Positions 47,296-56,183 of a stretch of 64,000 bases of DNA are shown here, piece after piece. The translations under genes and the position numbers were made by a program. Location: assembly GCA_039934035.1 (NCBI GenBank), contig JBDTMZ010000002.1, positions 1 through 64,000 of the forward strand, in the 5' to 3' direction. Source of the DNA: Solibacter sp039934035. Lineage in GTDB: Bacteria; Acidobacteriota; Terriglobia; Bryobacterales; Bryobacteraceae. The first letter of the stretch is position 1; each line of letters begins with the position of its first letter. Under the pieces are notes generated by a model. The model did no database searches and had not been told where the DNA came from. It was given only the letters and a program-made list of their open reading frames with translations.

Positions 47296-48993
47296 ATGCC
47301 GAGATTAATAGAAAGTAACCAGGACCCTTCCCGCCGCATCTCACCATCCAGCGTGAGAACTCCCATTTTACTGCTGGCTGCGTGCGCTGCGGCGATGGCG
47401 CAAGTTTACCCCGGTGGGGGCTATCCCGGCGGGGGCTATCCCGGCGGAGGCTACCCAGGCGGTGGCGGCTATCCTGGCGGCCAGAACCCCAGCCAGTACC
47501 CCGGCACCGGCGGGGCGGGGATCCCGATTCCGAGCCGGGGAGGCAAGACCACCAAGAAAGACAGCAAAGTGGCGCAGCCGATGCCGAACTTCCGCGGCGC
47601 CCTCAAGGTGTTCGATGCCAAGGCCATCAGTGTGGAACTGGGCGACAAGCGCGTGATGGATTTTAAGCGCAACGACAAGACCAAATTCTTCAAGGGTGGC
47701 GACGAAGTTAAGAGTCCGAATTTCGCGGTGGGCGATCAGGTGTCTGTGGAAGCGCAGGAAGAACCGAACGGGTACCTGACGGCGGTCAACGTCTACTGGG
47801 AGAAATCGGGCGGCGGCGCCAGTGGCAAGCGTGACGACGGCGTGGTCGATACCTGGAAGGACGAGACCAAATCCGCACCGGAGAGCAGCAGCGCGAAATC
47901 ACAGGATAATTCCGGGGACGATGGGCCTCCGCGGCTGACGCGGCGCGGTGAGTCCTCCGCGTCCGCGACAGCGCCCGAGGAGGCTGCGCCGGCTCCGCGT
48001 GCCACCCGGCCAAGTACTACCGAGCCAGTGACGCCGATCGCGCGGGACCCGGAAGATCCCGGTCCCCCGCGTTTGAAGCGCGGCGGTGTGGCGGATGCCA
48101 CCCGCCAAAAGGCGGCACCGGCTCCGGAACAAACGGCCTCCGCCCGTCCGGAAACCATCGGCGGCGCGCCGGTGGCGGCGCCTTCGGGGCGTGGAGTCGA
48201 GCGTGTGACGGATGGTTCCAGGCCTTCGGTGATGCGGGGCGATTCCGATGACGACACAGTGCGAAGCACGCCTCGCAAAGACGAGCCGCTGATCCGCCGA
48301 GCGGCCGATACCGCGTTGGAGTTTACAGATACCTTGCCGAGCTATGTCTGCACGGAGATGGTGACGCGCTCGCAGAGCCAGAGCAAGCCGGCCGACTTCC
48401 AGCCTATCGATGTGGTCAGCATGGACGTGGTGTACACTAACGGGCGCGAAGAGTACAAAAACATCCAGATCAATGGCAAGAAGACCGGCAAGAAGATCGA
48501 AGAGACGGGCGGCGCCTGGAGCACGGGCGAATTCGGCACCGTGCTGATAGACCTGTTCTCTCCGGCGACGAATGCGGAGTTCCACTTCAACCGCGATTCG
48601 CGCACCGGCGGGGTGATGGCGAAGCTGTACGATTTCAAAGTGGCGCGCGAGGGTTCGCACTGGGAAATCCATATGGGTTCGCAGAGCTACATGCCGGCCT
48701 ACGAGGGTTCCGTATGGATCGACCCGGCGACGTCGCGTGTGCTGCGAATCGAGATGGAGGCTAAAGGCTTCCCTGGCGATTTTCCGCTGGATCACGTGGA
48801 ATCGGCCACGGATTACAATTACATTCGCCTGGGTGACACCAAGCAGTACCTACTGCCGGTGCACGCGGAAACCCTGAGCTGCCAGCGCGGCACCGCGTAC
48901 TGCTCGCGCAACGTGATCGATTTCCGCAATTACCACAAGTATTCGGGCGAGTCGTCGATCACCTTCGGTGGCGCCACCGACACCAAGAAATAG
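47296..48993 (+). CDS. secreted protein with YPGGG repeats, unrecognised
   Basis: The 565-residue protein has a late signal peptide (TPILLLAACAAAMAQ, residues about 22-36) followed by five GGYPGG-type repeats encoded by near-identical 15-base units (47411-47480). A small beta domain follows (FRGALKVFDAKAISVELGDK), then a long Ser/Pro/Ala-rich disordered stretch (about 170-335) with repeated DPGPPRLKRGG/DDGPPRLTRRG. A C-terminal domain of about 220 residues contains LEFTDTLPSYVCTEMVTRSQ and SVWIDPATSRVLRIEMEAKG. The C-terminal domain resembles secreted domains common in Acidobacteriota, but I cannot assign a function. The first 20 residues before the signal may not be used; an internal start is possible. 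Confidence 0.75.
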   Translation: MPRLIESNQDPSRRISPSSVRTPILLLAACAAAMAQVYPGGGYPGGGYPGGGYPGGGGYPGGQNPSQYPGTGGAGIPIPSRGGKTTKKDSKVAQPMPNFRGALKVFDAKAISVELGDKRVMDFKRNDKTKFFKGGDEVKSPNFAVGDQVSVEAQEEPNGYLTAVNVYWEKSGGGASGKRDDGVVDTWKDETKSAPESSSAKSQDNSGDDGPPRLTRRGESSASATAPEEAAPAPRATRPSTTEPVTPIARDPEDPGPPRLKRGGVADATRQKAAPAPEQTASARPETIGGAPVAAPSGRGVERVTDGSRPSVMRGDSDDDTVRSTPRKDEPLIRRAADTALEFTDTLPSYVCTEMVTRSQSQSKPADFQPIDVVSMDVVYTNGREEYKNIQINGKKTGKKIEETGGAWSTGEFGTVLIDLFSPATNAEFHFNRDSRTGGVMAKLYDFKVAREGSHWEIHMGSQSYMPAYEGSVWIDPATSRVLRIEMEAKGFPGDFPLDHVESATDYNYIRLGDTKQYLLPVHAETLSCQRGTAYCSRNVIDFRNYHKYSGESSITFGGATDTKK

Positions 48994-49043
48994 TCCTAAG
49001 ATTAACGGTTTGGCGCTGCCAAACGCGCGGCCGGTCCTGCTGC

Positions 49044-49271
49044 ATGCTGTCGCGGACACTTGCGCGCTATCAGGCGAAGGGACGGGCGTTGCTGCGCATC
49101 GCGGTGCCCTGGTTCCCCGGTTGGAGGGCGGAAGTGGATGGAAAGACGGTGCCGGTGGCACCCGCGGATGTTGTTGCTGGTGGGGCGCTGGTACCGGGCG
49201 GCACCATGAAATGGTGGTTCGTTAACAGGTTCTACCGGGTTGCGGGCCGGAGCGGTGTTGAGTGGTTTGGG
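49044..49271 (+). pseudogene. possible remnant of a YfhO-type membrane protein C-terminus
   Basis: The frame reads RALLRIAVPWFPGWRAEVDG, KTVPVAPADVVAGGALVPGG and TMKWWFVNRFYRVAG. This follows the periplasmic C-terminal pattern of YfhO glycosyl-transfer membrane proteins: a strand, YFPGWRA.VDG, PV..AD, a PAG turn and a last strand. The 800 or so preceding residues and the final helix are absent, and the frame then drifts into low-complexity sequence. No start signal is evident. I treat it as a stranded fragment. Confidence 0.45.
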
Positions 49272-49378
49272 TGGGGGCGGAACGATTCTCTGGCTGGTGT
49301 GGGCTTCCGCGGATCGAGGCGAATGAAGAAGAGTGGGCGGAACGGGCTGAATCCGATCCGCCCAAAAAGACTGAGGGT

Positions 49379-49561
49379 TTAGCTGGCGCTAGTGTTGGCT
49401 GCTTCCAACTGGCTGTTAGAGGTTGTCCAGATGCCTTTGATGCTGCCGCCTGCGCCTAAGAACAACGCTGCGGATGCCAAAGCAACAAATGCCATCAGAA
49501 GGGTGTACTCGATCAGGTCCTGTCCTTGATCGTCGTTCCAGAAGTTTCTAATTACGCTCAC
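49379..49561 (-). CDS. Flp/Fap-type IVb pilin
   Basis: About 60 residues from GTG 49561 (VSVIRNFWNDDQGQDLIEYT); a TTG at 49573 is an alternative but too close to the AAGGA site. The prepilin cleavage region is QGQDLIEYTLL, with the conserved Glu-Tyr pair, then a hydrophobic helix (LMAFVALASAALFLGAGGSI) and a short polar tail. Flp pilins are exported and assembled by the Tad apparatus after cleavage by a TadV/CpaA peptidase. No Tad genes are in this window, so this is an isolated pilin. The 196 bases upstream show no clear promoter. Confidence 0.92.
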   Translation of the reverse strand: MSVIRNFWNDDQGQDLIEYTLLMAFVALASAALFLGAGGSIKGIWTTSNSQLEAANTSAS

Positions 49562-49769
49562 GGTCGCTACCAATCCTTGAAAAATTTGACCCCACCGGCA
49601 TTATTTGAGTGGGCCATCTACTCATGAAAAAGAGTATGGCGCGATTGGCACTGGGAAAATATACGCTTTGGTTATCGGCTATGGTTAACGAAGTACCAGT
49701 GTTGCAATGGCTCTAAGGAGTAGCAGGATACGAGTCTTGTATTGACACGGGGATAGACGGGCAGATTCG

Positions 49770-52073
49770 TTAGAGCGCTGGCTTAATCGCGGCGAGCAGT
49801 TCCGATTCGGTGGCGATTCCATCGAACCTTTTGATCTGCTTGCCTTTCCGGTCGTACACCAGGGTGACGGGCAGGGCATCAAGGCTGTATTGCGTGTTCA
49901 ATGCATCGGCTCCGAGCGCCACCGGATAGTCGATGGGATGCTTTTTGAGGAAGGGAGGGACACGGCTGGCACCCTCTTCGTCCATAGCGATGCCCACGAT
50001 GGCGACGCCTTGCGCGGCCAGATCCTTATGGATCCGGTTGAAACCAGGGATCTCCCCAATGCAGGGCACACACCACGTGGCCCAGAAATTCACCACCACG
50101 ACCTTGCCGGAGAACGCTTTGGCGTCGAGCGGCTCGCCATTGAGCTTGGTCGCCAGGGGAAACCCGCCGGCGCCGGTGGCCGCAATCGCGGCACTGGCGG
50201 AGGCAGGCGCAGGGGTTGCGGGCGGAGAGGCCGTGTTGAGGAAGGCCAGGTATTCCGCGGCGTTACTGGTGGAACTGGGAAACGTGGCAACCACCTTCCC
50301 GTCGGGATCGACGATGGCGTAGAAGGGGATGGCGATGGTCTTGAATTTGTCGAGTTGCACCTTCTGATTGGCCTCGGATTCGGCGTCGGTGCCATCGGTA
50401 TAGAGTTCGACGAGGACGAAATTCTTGAGGGCCGCGGCGATTTCGGGCCGTGTGAACATATTGGCCTTCATCCAATGGCAATTGGTGCAGGCGTACCCGG
50501 TGAAGGTCACGAGGACGAGTTTGCCTTCGCTGCGCGCGCTGGCTAGAGCCTCGCGGTACTGATTCTTCAGGAACACCAGGCCCGACTCGCTGCCGCCCGC
50601 GCCGCCGAAGCCCGTGGACTGGGTGGAGACGGGCACGTAGGCATCGAGGTCGCCGAGTTTGCCTCCGAACATGCCGGGCAGCAGGCTGAGGGCAAAGATG
50701 AGGAACGCGGCGCCGGGCAGCAACCGGGCCAAGCCGACGGGTTCATCGGGTTTGATACCTTCCATGCGCAGAAAGCCGAGCAAATAGAGTCCGGGGAGCG
50801 CGAACAGCACCACCCAGGCGGCGAGAAACCGCTCGCGGGTCAGGAAGCCGTACTGCAGCACCTGATCGAGAGTGCTGAGGTACTTCAGGCTGGCTGCCAG
50901 AATGACGAAGCCCATCACGATTTTGACCCGCGCCATCCAGCCACCGCTGCGCGGCATGCGTTTGAGGTAGCCGGGGAAGAGGGCGAGCAGGAAGAAGGGC
51001 AGTGCCAGTCCGCTGGCGAAACTCACCATGCCGATGAGGGGGCGGGTGGTGCCGCCGGAGACGGACGCCGCCAGCAGGGTGCCGACAAAGGGGCCGACAC
51101 ACGCGAAGGAGGCAAGCGAAAAGGTGAGCCCCATGAGCAGGCTGCCGATGAAGCCGCCCTGGTCCGCGCCCTGGTTCAGGCGCGTGAGGATCACGGAGGG
51201 GATGGTGATTTCGAACGCGCCCAGCAGGCTGAAACCGAAGGCGATGAACAGGGCGGAAATGAAGGCGTTCACCCACGGGTTGGAACCCAGGGTCACGATG
51301 CCGAAGGGGCCGAGAATGGCGGTGGTGGCCAAGCCGAGTCCCGAAAAGAGCACGATAATGCCGAGGCAGAAGACGGCGGCCTGCACGATGCTTTCGCGCC
51401 TCCCGCCCGACGGGCGGTTGAGGAAGAAAGACATTGTGATGGGGATCATGGGGAAGACGCAGGGCGTGAAGATGGAGGCGAGGCCGAAGCCGAACGCCAC
51501 GGCGATGAAGGCGGCGAGGCCCTGCTGGTCCGGCGCGGGGGCGGTTGCGGTGGAGGGCGGAGGCGGCGCCTGCGGTTCGGTAAATCCGGCCGGGATGACG
51601 GGAGCGGCATTGGCGGCCGCCGGGTCCACATTCAGGGTGGCGGCGCCGCTCCACTTGGTGGGCACGCACTGTTTGTCGCTGCAGGTCTGATAGCGCGCTT
51701 TGAGGGCGAGTTCAGCGGGTCCGGCGGGGGCGTCTTTCTTCAGTTGCAGTTCCAGAAGGAAAGTGACGTCGCCCTGGTAGGTCTCGGTCTCGGCGTTGAA
51801 ATTGGGGTCGAAGGCCCGTTTGGGCGGCGGTTGCAGGGCGCGGACTTTCTCGATGGCGGGACTGGGGGTGAGTTCGAATTTCGTCGGCGGTACGGCGGGC
51901 GTGGAGAGGGAGTAGATGTGCCAGCCCTCATCGAGGTGTCCGGCGAGGCGCAGGAGGACTGTGCCACCGGGGGGCGCCGAAGCGGGTTCCACGCTCAATT
52001 TCCAGGCGATGTGCTGGTCCTGCGCATTGAGCGCGCAGGCGGAGAGAAGAAGAGCTAGAAGTGCCGGCTTCAT
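49770..52073 (-). CDS. DsbD-type thiol:disulfide reductase fused to a TlpA-like thioredoxin
   Basis: The 767-residue protein has a signal peptide, a DsbD alpha-like domain with the Cys pair in QTCSDKQCVPTK (residues about 130-140), and about eight membrane helices. The helices contain the transmembrane Cys regions IFTPCVFPMIPITMSFFLN and SFACVGPFVGTLLAA. A thioredoxin-like gamma domain follows (TGYACTNCHWMKANMF). Unusually, a second thioredoxin/TlpA domain is added at the C-terminus (VNFWATWCVPCIGEIPGFNR). DsbD passes electrons from cytoplasmic thioredoxin across the membrane; the fused TlpA module could be its own final substrate, for example for cytochrome c maturation. Standard DsbD is about 570 residues. 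Confidence 0.94.
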   Translation of the reverse strand: MKPALLALLLSACALNAQDQHIAWKLSVEPASAPPGGTVLLRLAGHLDEGWHIYSLSTPAVPPTKFELTPSPAIEKVRALQPPPKRAFDPNFNAETETYQGDVTFLLELQLKKDAPAGPAELALKARYQTCSDKQCVPTKWSGAATLNVDPAAANAAPVIPAGFTEPQAPPPPSTATAPAPDQQGLAAFIAVAFGFGLASIFTPCVFPMIPITMSFFLNRPSGGRRESIVQAAVFCLGIIVLFSGLGLATTAILGPFGIVTLGSNPWVNAFISALFIAFGFSLLGAFEITIPSVILTRLNQGADQGGFIGSLLMGLTFSLASFACVGPFVGTLLAASVSGGTTRPLIGMVSFASGLALPFFLLALFPGYLKRMPRSGGWMARVKIVMGFVILAASLKYLSTLDQVLQYGFLTRERFLAAWVVLFALPGLYLLGFLRMEGIKPDEPVGLARLLPGAAFLIFALSLLPGMFGGKLGDLDAYVPVSTQSTGFGGAGGSESGLVFLKNQYREALASARSEGKLVLVTFTGYACTNCHWMKANMFTRPEIAAALKNFVLVELYTDGTDAESEANQKVQLDKFKTIAIPFYAIVDPDGKVVATFPSSTSNAAEYLAFLNTASPPATPAPASASAAIAATGAGGFPLATKLNGEPLDAKAFSGKVVVVNFWATWCVPCIGEIPGFNRIHKDLAAQGVAIVGIAMDEEGASRVPPFLKKHPIDYPVALGADALNTQYSLDALPVTLVYDRKGKQIKRFDGIATESELLAAIKPAL

Positions 52074-52143
52074 GCGTGTCGGGGAACTGCTTTGATTTTA
52101 GCAGGGGGGAGGGGAGGGGAACTCCGAGGACTTCAGAGAGGAC

Positions 52144-52282
52144 CGCAGAGACGCAAAGACGCAGAGGAAAACGCAGAGAAGACAGTGATGATTAGAGAGG
52201 GATTGTCCTGCGGAGTATCAGGATGGCGGACGATTTCAGATTCAACGCAGAGACGCAAAGAACGCAGAGCAAACGCAGAGGA
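52144..52282. repeat. octameric ACGCAGAG/ACGCAAAG repeats in two blocks
   Basis: 52144-52178 and 52244-52282 each contain three to four units of ACGCAGAG or ACGCAAAG with an eight-base period, some with a four-base GAAA insert. Between them lie 65 bases of unrelated sequence. The same word forms the ends of the inverted repeat at 43804-43873. Confidence 0.85.
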
Positions 52283-52461
52283 AGAATATGTGATCTATCA
52301 GGCGCGCCTCAATTACGGATCATGGCCAGCGTGAGTTTGTACACAGTGAGAGCGGCGTGCGCACGCTGAAGGACGAGTTCGACAAGGTAGCATGGCATAA
52401 CGAACATCACCTGGAGCAGATCGAACAGGCTCTCCGGGGAACCATTGGGGACCAGCCATGA
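52283..52461 (+). pseudogene. C-terminal remnant of a DinB/YfiT-like protein
   Basis: An open frame without a start codon reads ITDHGQREFVHSESGVRTLK, DEFDKVAWHNEHHLEQIEQA and LRGTIGDQP, ending at 52461. It follows the DinB/YfiT C-terminal pattern (R.FVHPE.G..TL....YAWH..HHL.HI) including the metal-binding HxxxH-like histidines. The N-terminal two thirds are missing, replaced by the octameric repeats that end at 52282. Its stop overlaps the next start codon (ATGA), so it was once coupled to that gene. Confidence 0.5.
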
Positions 52462-54110
52462 ACGAACACAATCTGCAGTCCGTCGCGTTTCCGGTTTTAA
52501 CCGAGGAGCAGATCGGAAGACTGGCGAACTGCACCTCTGCCCAGCCTAAGGTTTATCGCGAGGGCGAGAAACTCTTCGCCATCGGCGATCGCAACATGAA
52601 CTTCTTCATCGTCAAATCGGGCGAGGTGGAGATTATCGATAGTTCGGGCGATCAACCGAAGACCGTGACCGTGCATCGTCCGGGTGAATTCACTGGCGAT
52701 ATCTCGCATCTTACGGGGCTGCCCGCCATTGTCAGCGGTGTGGCGCGGGGCGACGTCGAAGTGTACGAAGTTTCGCCGGAAGCCTTGCGGCGCGTGTTGA
52801 ACCAGTGCCCCACGGTGAGCGATATCATCCTGCAGGCCTTCATTGCGCGGCGCCAGTTGCTGCGCGAATCGCCAGAGTTCACGGGGCTGCGCGTGATTGG
52901 TTCGCGGTATTCGCCGGATACCTTCCGGGTGCGTGATTTCCTGTCCAAGAATCGCATTCTGTTCACCTGGATCGATGTGGAGACCGACCCGAATGTCGAT
53001 CGCCTGCTGAAGCAGTTCGGCCTGACGGAAGCGGACACGCCGGTGGTGGCGTTCGGCGGCTTGCTGTTGTTGCGCAATCCGTCGAATCTGAAACTGGCGG
53101 AAGCGATCGGCATACGGCAGCCGCTGGAAGACCGGCTGTACGATCTGGTGGTTGTGGGCGGCGGTCCCGCGGGCTTGGCGGCGGCCGTGTATGGGGCATC
53201 GGAAGGGCTGCAGACGGCGGTGTTGGAGCATACCGCTCCCGGCGGGCAGGCGGGCAGCAGCATGCGCATCGAAAACTATCTGGGATTCCCCACGGGATTG
53301 ACGGGCAGCGAACTGGCGGGCCGGGCGATTCTGCAGGCCAACAAGTTCGGCGTGCACCTCTCGGTGCCGAGCCGCGTCTGCCGCCTGGCCTTCGAAAACA
53401 ATTACAGCGTGGTGCATCTGGATGGCGGCGAGACGGTGACGGCGAAGTGCCTGCTGATCGCCAGCGGCGCCGACTACCGGCGGCTGGACGTGGAAGGCTG
53501 CGAGCGCTTCGAAGGCGCCGGCGTCTACTACGCGGCCACGCCGGCCGAAGGCCAGATGTGCGACGGCTCGCAAGTGATTGTGGTGGGCGGGGGGAACTCG
53601 GCGGGACAGGCGGCGGTGTTTCTGGCGATGCACGCGCGCCAGGTGCTGCTGTTGATTCGCGGCGACGATTTGTACAAGAACATGTCGAGCTACCTGGTCC
53701 ACCGCATCGAACACACTCCGAATATCGAACTGCGGTGCAACACTACCATTCAAAGGCTCACCGGCGATACGCATGTCAGTGCCGCGGAACTCGCGAACAG
53801 TAAGACGGGGGAGCAGCAGACGGTGCCGGTGCAGGGCGTATTCAGTTTTATCGGAGCGGACCCGCGCACGGGATGGCTGCCCGGCGAGATCGAGCGCGAC
53901 GCCAAGGGTTTTGTGCGCACGGGCGCGGATGTGGCGCAATCGCCAGAGTGGAAGGCGCGGCGCTTCCCGCCGTTCCTGCTGGAGACGAGCCGCCCGGGAG
54001 TATTCGCGGCGGGCGACGTGCGGGCGGGGTCGGTGAAGCGTGTGGCCTCGGCCGTGGGGGAAGGCTCGATGGCGGTGCAGTTCGTGCACGAGCGCTTGAA
54101 ACATCAGTAA
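52458..54110 (+). CDS. cyclic-nucleotide-binding domain fused to thioredoxin-reductase-like flavoprotein
   Basis: The 550-residue protein has three parts. Residues 15-135 are a Crp-like cNMP-binding domain (REGEKLFAIGDRNMNFFIVK; HRPGEFTGDISHLTGLPAIV). Residues 143-220 are a glutaredoxin-like fold whose CxxC is SRYSPDT. Residues 225-550 are a thioredoxin-reductase fold with FAD site VVGGGPAGLAAAVYGASEGL, NADPH site VIVVGGGNSAGQAAVFLA and FAD site FAAGDVRAGSVKRVASAVGE. The redox CATC of thioredoxin reductase is absent (YYAATPAEGQMCDG). It therefore cannot act as a normal thioredoxin reductase. The cNMP domain suggests ligand-controlled NADPH oxidase or reductase activity. First of three closely spaced genes. 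Confidence 0.9.
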   Translation: MNEHNLQSVAFPVLTEEQIGRLANCTSAQPKVYREGEKLFAIGDRNMNFFIVKSGEVEIIDSSGDQPKTVTVHRPGEFTGDISHLTGLPAIVSGVARGDVEVYEVSPEALRRVLNQCPTVSDIILQAFIARRQLLRESPEFTGLRVIGSRYSPDTFRVRDFLSKNRILFTWIDVETDPNVDRLLKQFGLTEADTPVVAFGGLLLLRNPSNLKLAEAIGIRQPLEDRLYDLVVVGGGPAGLAAAVYGASEGLQTAVLEHTAPGGQAGSSMRIENYLGFPTGLTGSELAGRAILQANKFGVHLSVPSRVCRLAFENNYSVVHLDGGETVTAKCLLIASGADYRRLDVEGCERFEGAGVYYAATPAEGQMCDGSQVIVVGGGNSAGQAAVFLAMHARQVLLLIRGDDLYKNMSSYLVHRIEHTPNIELRCNTTIQRLTGDTHVSAAELANSKTGEQQTVPVQGVFSFIGADPRTGWLPGEIERDAKGFVRTGADVAQSPEWKARRFPPFLLETSRPGVFAAGDVRAGSVKRVASAVGEGSMAVQFVHERLKHQ

Positions 54111-54148
54111 TCTCGGGCGCGGTGCTGATTTCGGAGGAGGGATAGTCT

Positions 54149-54610
54149 GTGCTTTTGATGGCGTTGCTGATTGGGTTCGTGGCCGGGTTGCGTACGCTGA
54201 CGGCGCCGGCCGCGGTGAGCCTAGCCGCACGGCTGGGGTGGCTGCAACTGGGCAATACGCCGCTGGCGTTCCTGGGCGCGACGGCGGTGCCCTGGGTGTT
54301 CGGCGTGCTGGCGATTGGGGAGCTGATCAACGATAAGCTGCCGAAGACGCCGAGCCGTAAAGCTCCCGCGGCCTTTGCGGCGCGTGTGGCAAGCGGCGCG
54401 TTGTGCGGGGCAGCGATCGGCGCGGCGAGCGATTCGCTGGCCGCCGGACTGGCGGCGGGCGTGGTGGGCGCGGTGCTGGGGACATTGGGAGGTTACGAGG
54501 CGCGGCGGAGCCTGGTGAAGGCAACGGGCGGAAGAGATCTGCCGGTTGCACTGCTGGAAGACGCGGTGGCAGTACTGACCGCGCTGGCCGTGGTGGGGGC
54601 ATTCCGGTGA
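54149..54610 (+). CDS. DUF4126 membrane protein
   Basis: The 153-residue protein starts at GTG 54149, seven bases after GGAGGAGGG. It has three to four hydrophobic segments (LLMALLIGFVAGLRTLTAPA; AFLGATAVPWVFGVLAIGEL; GLAAGVVGAVLGTLGGYEAR; LEDAVAVLTALAVVGAF). The GLRTLTAPA and DKLPKTPSRK motifs mark DUF4126. The function of the family is unknown. It overlaps the next gene by four bases (GTGA), suggesting a functional link to the flavoprotein. Confidence 0.85.
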   Translation: MLLMALLIGFVAGLRTLTAPAAVSLAARLGWLQLGNTPLAFLGATAVPWVFGVLAIGELINDKLPKTPSRKAPAAFAARVASGALCGAAIGAASDSLAAGLAAGVVGAVLGTLGGYEARRSLVKATGGRDLPVALLEDAVAVLTALAVVGAFR

Positions 54611-55986
54611 GCCGCCGCTTCGATGGCATCGTGATTGGCACGGGGCAGGCGGGTCCTTACCTGGCGTCGCGACTGGCGGGCGCGGGAATGAAGGTGGCGG
54701 TGATTGAGCGCCAACTCTTTGGCGGCACCTGCGTCAACACCGGATGCATTCCGACGAAAGCCATGGTGGCGAGCGCTTATGCGGCGCAGGTGGCGCGGCG
54801 GGCGGCGGAATATGGCGTGGTGCTGCCGGGCGGCGTGAGCGTCGACATGCGGCGTGTGAAAGCGCGCAAGGACGAGATCTCGGCGAAATCTCGCACCGGG
54901 GTGGAAACGTGGCTGAAAGGCATGGCGAACTGCACGGTGATGGAGGGCCACGCGCGTTTCGAAGCGGCGCACGAAGTCCGCGTGGGTGACGAGTTGCTGT
55001 ACGCGGAGCGCATTTTCGTGAATGTGGGCGGGCGGGCGACGGTGCCGGAAATCGCGGGGCTCGACCAGATTCCGTATCTCAATAACAGCTCGATGATGGC
55101 AGTGGATTACCTGCCGCGCCATTTGATTGTGGTGGGCGGCAGCTACATCGGGCTGGAGTTCGGACAGATGTTTCGCCGTTTCGGCAGCGAGGTGACGGTA
55201 GTGGAGATGGGGCCTCGCCTGGTGTCTCGCGAAGATGAAGATATTTCCGCGGCGGTGCGCGGGATTCTGGAAGCAGAGGGCATTACGGTGCGGACCGATG
55301 CGAAATGCCTGGCATTCCGGCGCGAGGGCGAAGCGATTTGCGCGCGGGTGGATTGCACAGAGGGGGCGGCCGAGGTGGTGGGCTCGCACGCTCTGATCGC
55401 GACGGGGCGGCGGCCGAATACGGACGATCTGGGGCTGGAGAAAGCGGGAGTCGCGGTGGACGCGCGCGGTTATATCGTGGTGGACGACGAACTGCGCAGC
55501 AGCGTACCGGGCATCTGGGCGCTGGGCGATTGCAACGGGAAGGGCGCGTTTACGCACACGTCGTACAACGATGGGGAGATTGTGGCGGCCAACCTGGTGG
55601 ATGGCGAGGCGCGGCGGGTGAGCGACCGGATCACGGCCTACAACCTGTACATCGATCCGCCGCTGGGCCGCGCCGGGATGACGGAGGCGGAAGTACGGAA
55701 GTCGGGACGCAAGGCGCTGATGGGGCAGCGTCCGATGACGAAGGTGGGGCGCGCGGTGGAGAAGGGCGAGTCGCAGGGGTTCATGAAGGTGCTGGTGGAC
55801 GCCGAGACCCGGCAGATTCTAGGCGCGGCGATATTAGGAGTGGGCGGCGACGAGGTGATTCACTGCGTCCTGGATGTGATGTACGCGAAGGCTCCGTACA
55901 CGGTGATGCAACGTGCCGTGCACATTCATCCGACGGTGTCGGAATTGATTCCGACGATGCTGGGCGAATTGCGGGAGTTGGGGTAG
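54607..55986 (+). CDS. dihydrolipoamide-dehydrogenase/mercuric-reductase-like flavoprotein
   Basis: The 459-residue class I pyridine nucleotide-disulfide oxidoreductase starts at GTG 54607. It has FAD site FDGIVIGTGQAGPYLASRLA, redox pair GGTCVNTGCIPTK, NAD(P) site HLIVVGGSYIGLEFGQMFRR, second FAD site GIWALGDCNGKGAFTHTSYN, and the C-terminal catalytic His region AVHIHPTVSELIPTM. It lacks the MerA N-terminal metal domain and the C-terminal Cys pair. The VDMRRVKARKDEIS region is typical of the uncharacterised mercuric-reductase-like group, whose substrate is unknown. Coupled to the DUF4126 gene. Confidence 0.93.
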   Translation: MSRRFDGIVIGTGQAGPYLASRLAGAGMKVAVIERQLFGGTCVNTGCIPTKAMVASAYAAQVARRAAEYGVVLPGGVSVDMRRVKARKDEISAKSRTGVETWLKGMANCTVMEGHARFEAAHEVRVGDELLYAERIFVNVGGRATVPEIAGLDQIPYLNNSSMMAVDYLPRHLIVVGGSYIGLEFGQMFRRFGSEVTVVEMGPRLVSREDEDISAAVRGILEAEGITVRTDAKCLAFRREGEAICARVDCTEGAAEVVGSHALIATGRRPNTDDLGLEKAGVAVDARGYIVVDDELRSSVPGIWALGDCNGKGAFTHTSYNDGEIVAANLVDGEARRVSDRITAYNLYIDPPLGRAGMTEAEVRKSGRKALMGQRPMTKVGRAVEKGESQGFMKVLVDAETRQILGAAILGVGGDEVIHCVLDVMYAKAPYTVMQRAVHIHPTVSELIPTMLGELRELG

Positions 55987-56052
55987 CACGGGCGGGGGCT
56001 GGCTTCCGGCTGGTTGGACGGACGACCAGATGGGTTGGGATCGCCTAGCTAG

Positions 56053-56143
56053 TCCGAGCTGCGCTCGGATGGACAAGGCAGAGCCTTATCCCACCTGCTC
56101 GCGCTTCGAAGCGGGGAGGACGGGCCACAAAAAGCGATGGCCC
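56053..56143. repeat. two short hairpins between convergent genes
   Basis: TCCGAGC-TGC-GCTCGGA (56053-56069) and GGGCCA-N10-TGGCCC (56122-56143) are perfect dyads. They lie between the flavoprotein stop (55986) and the convergent esterase stop (56184). The second may serve as a bidirectional transcript end; neither has a long T tract. Confidence 0.6.
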
Positions 56144-56183
56144 ATCCCACCAGGAATCACAGTTGGCTGCGGTAGGCGGGGAC

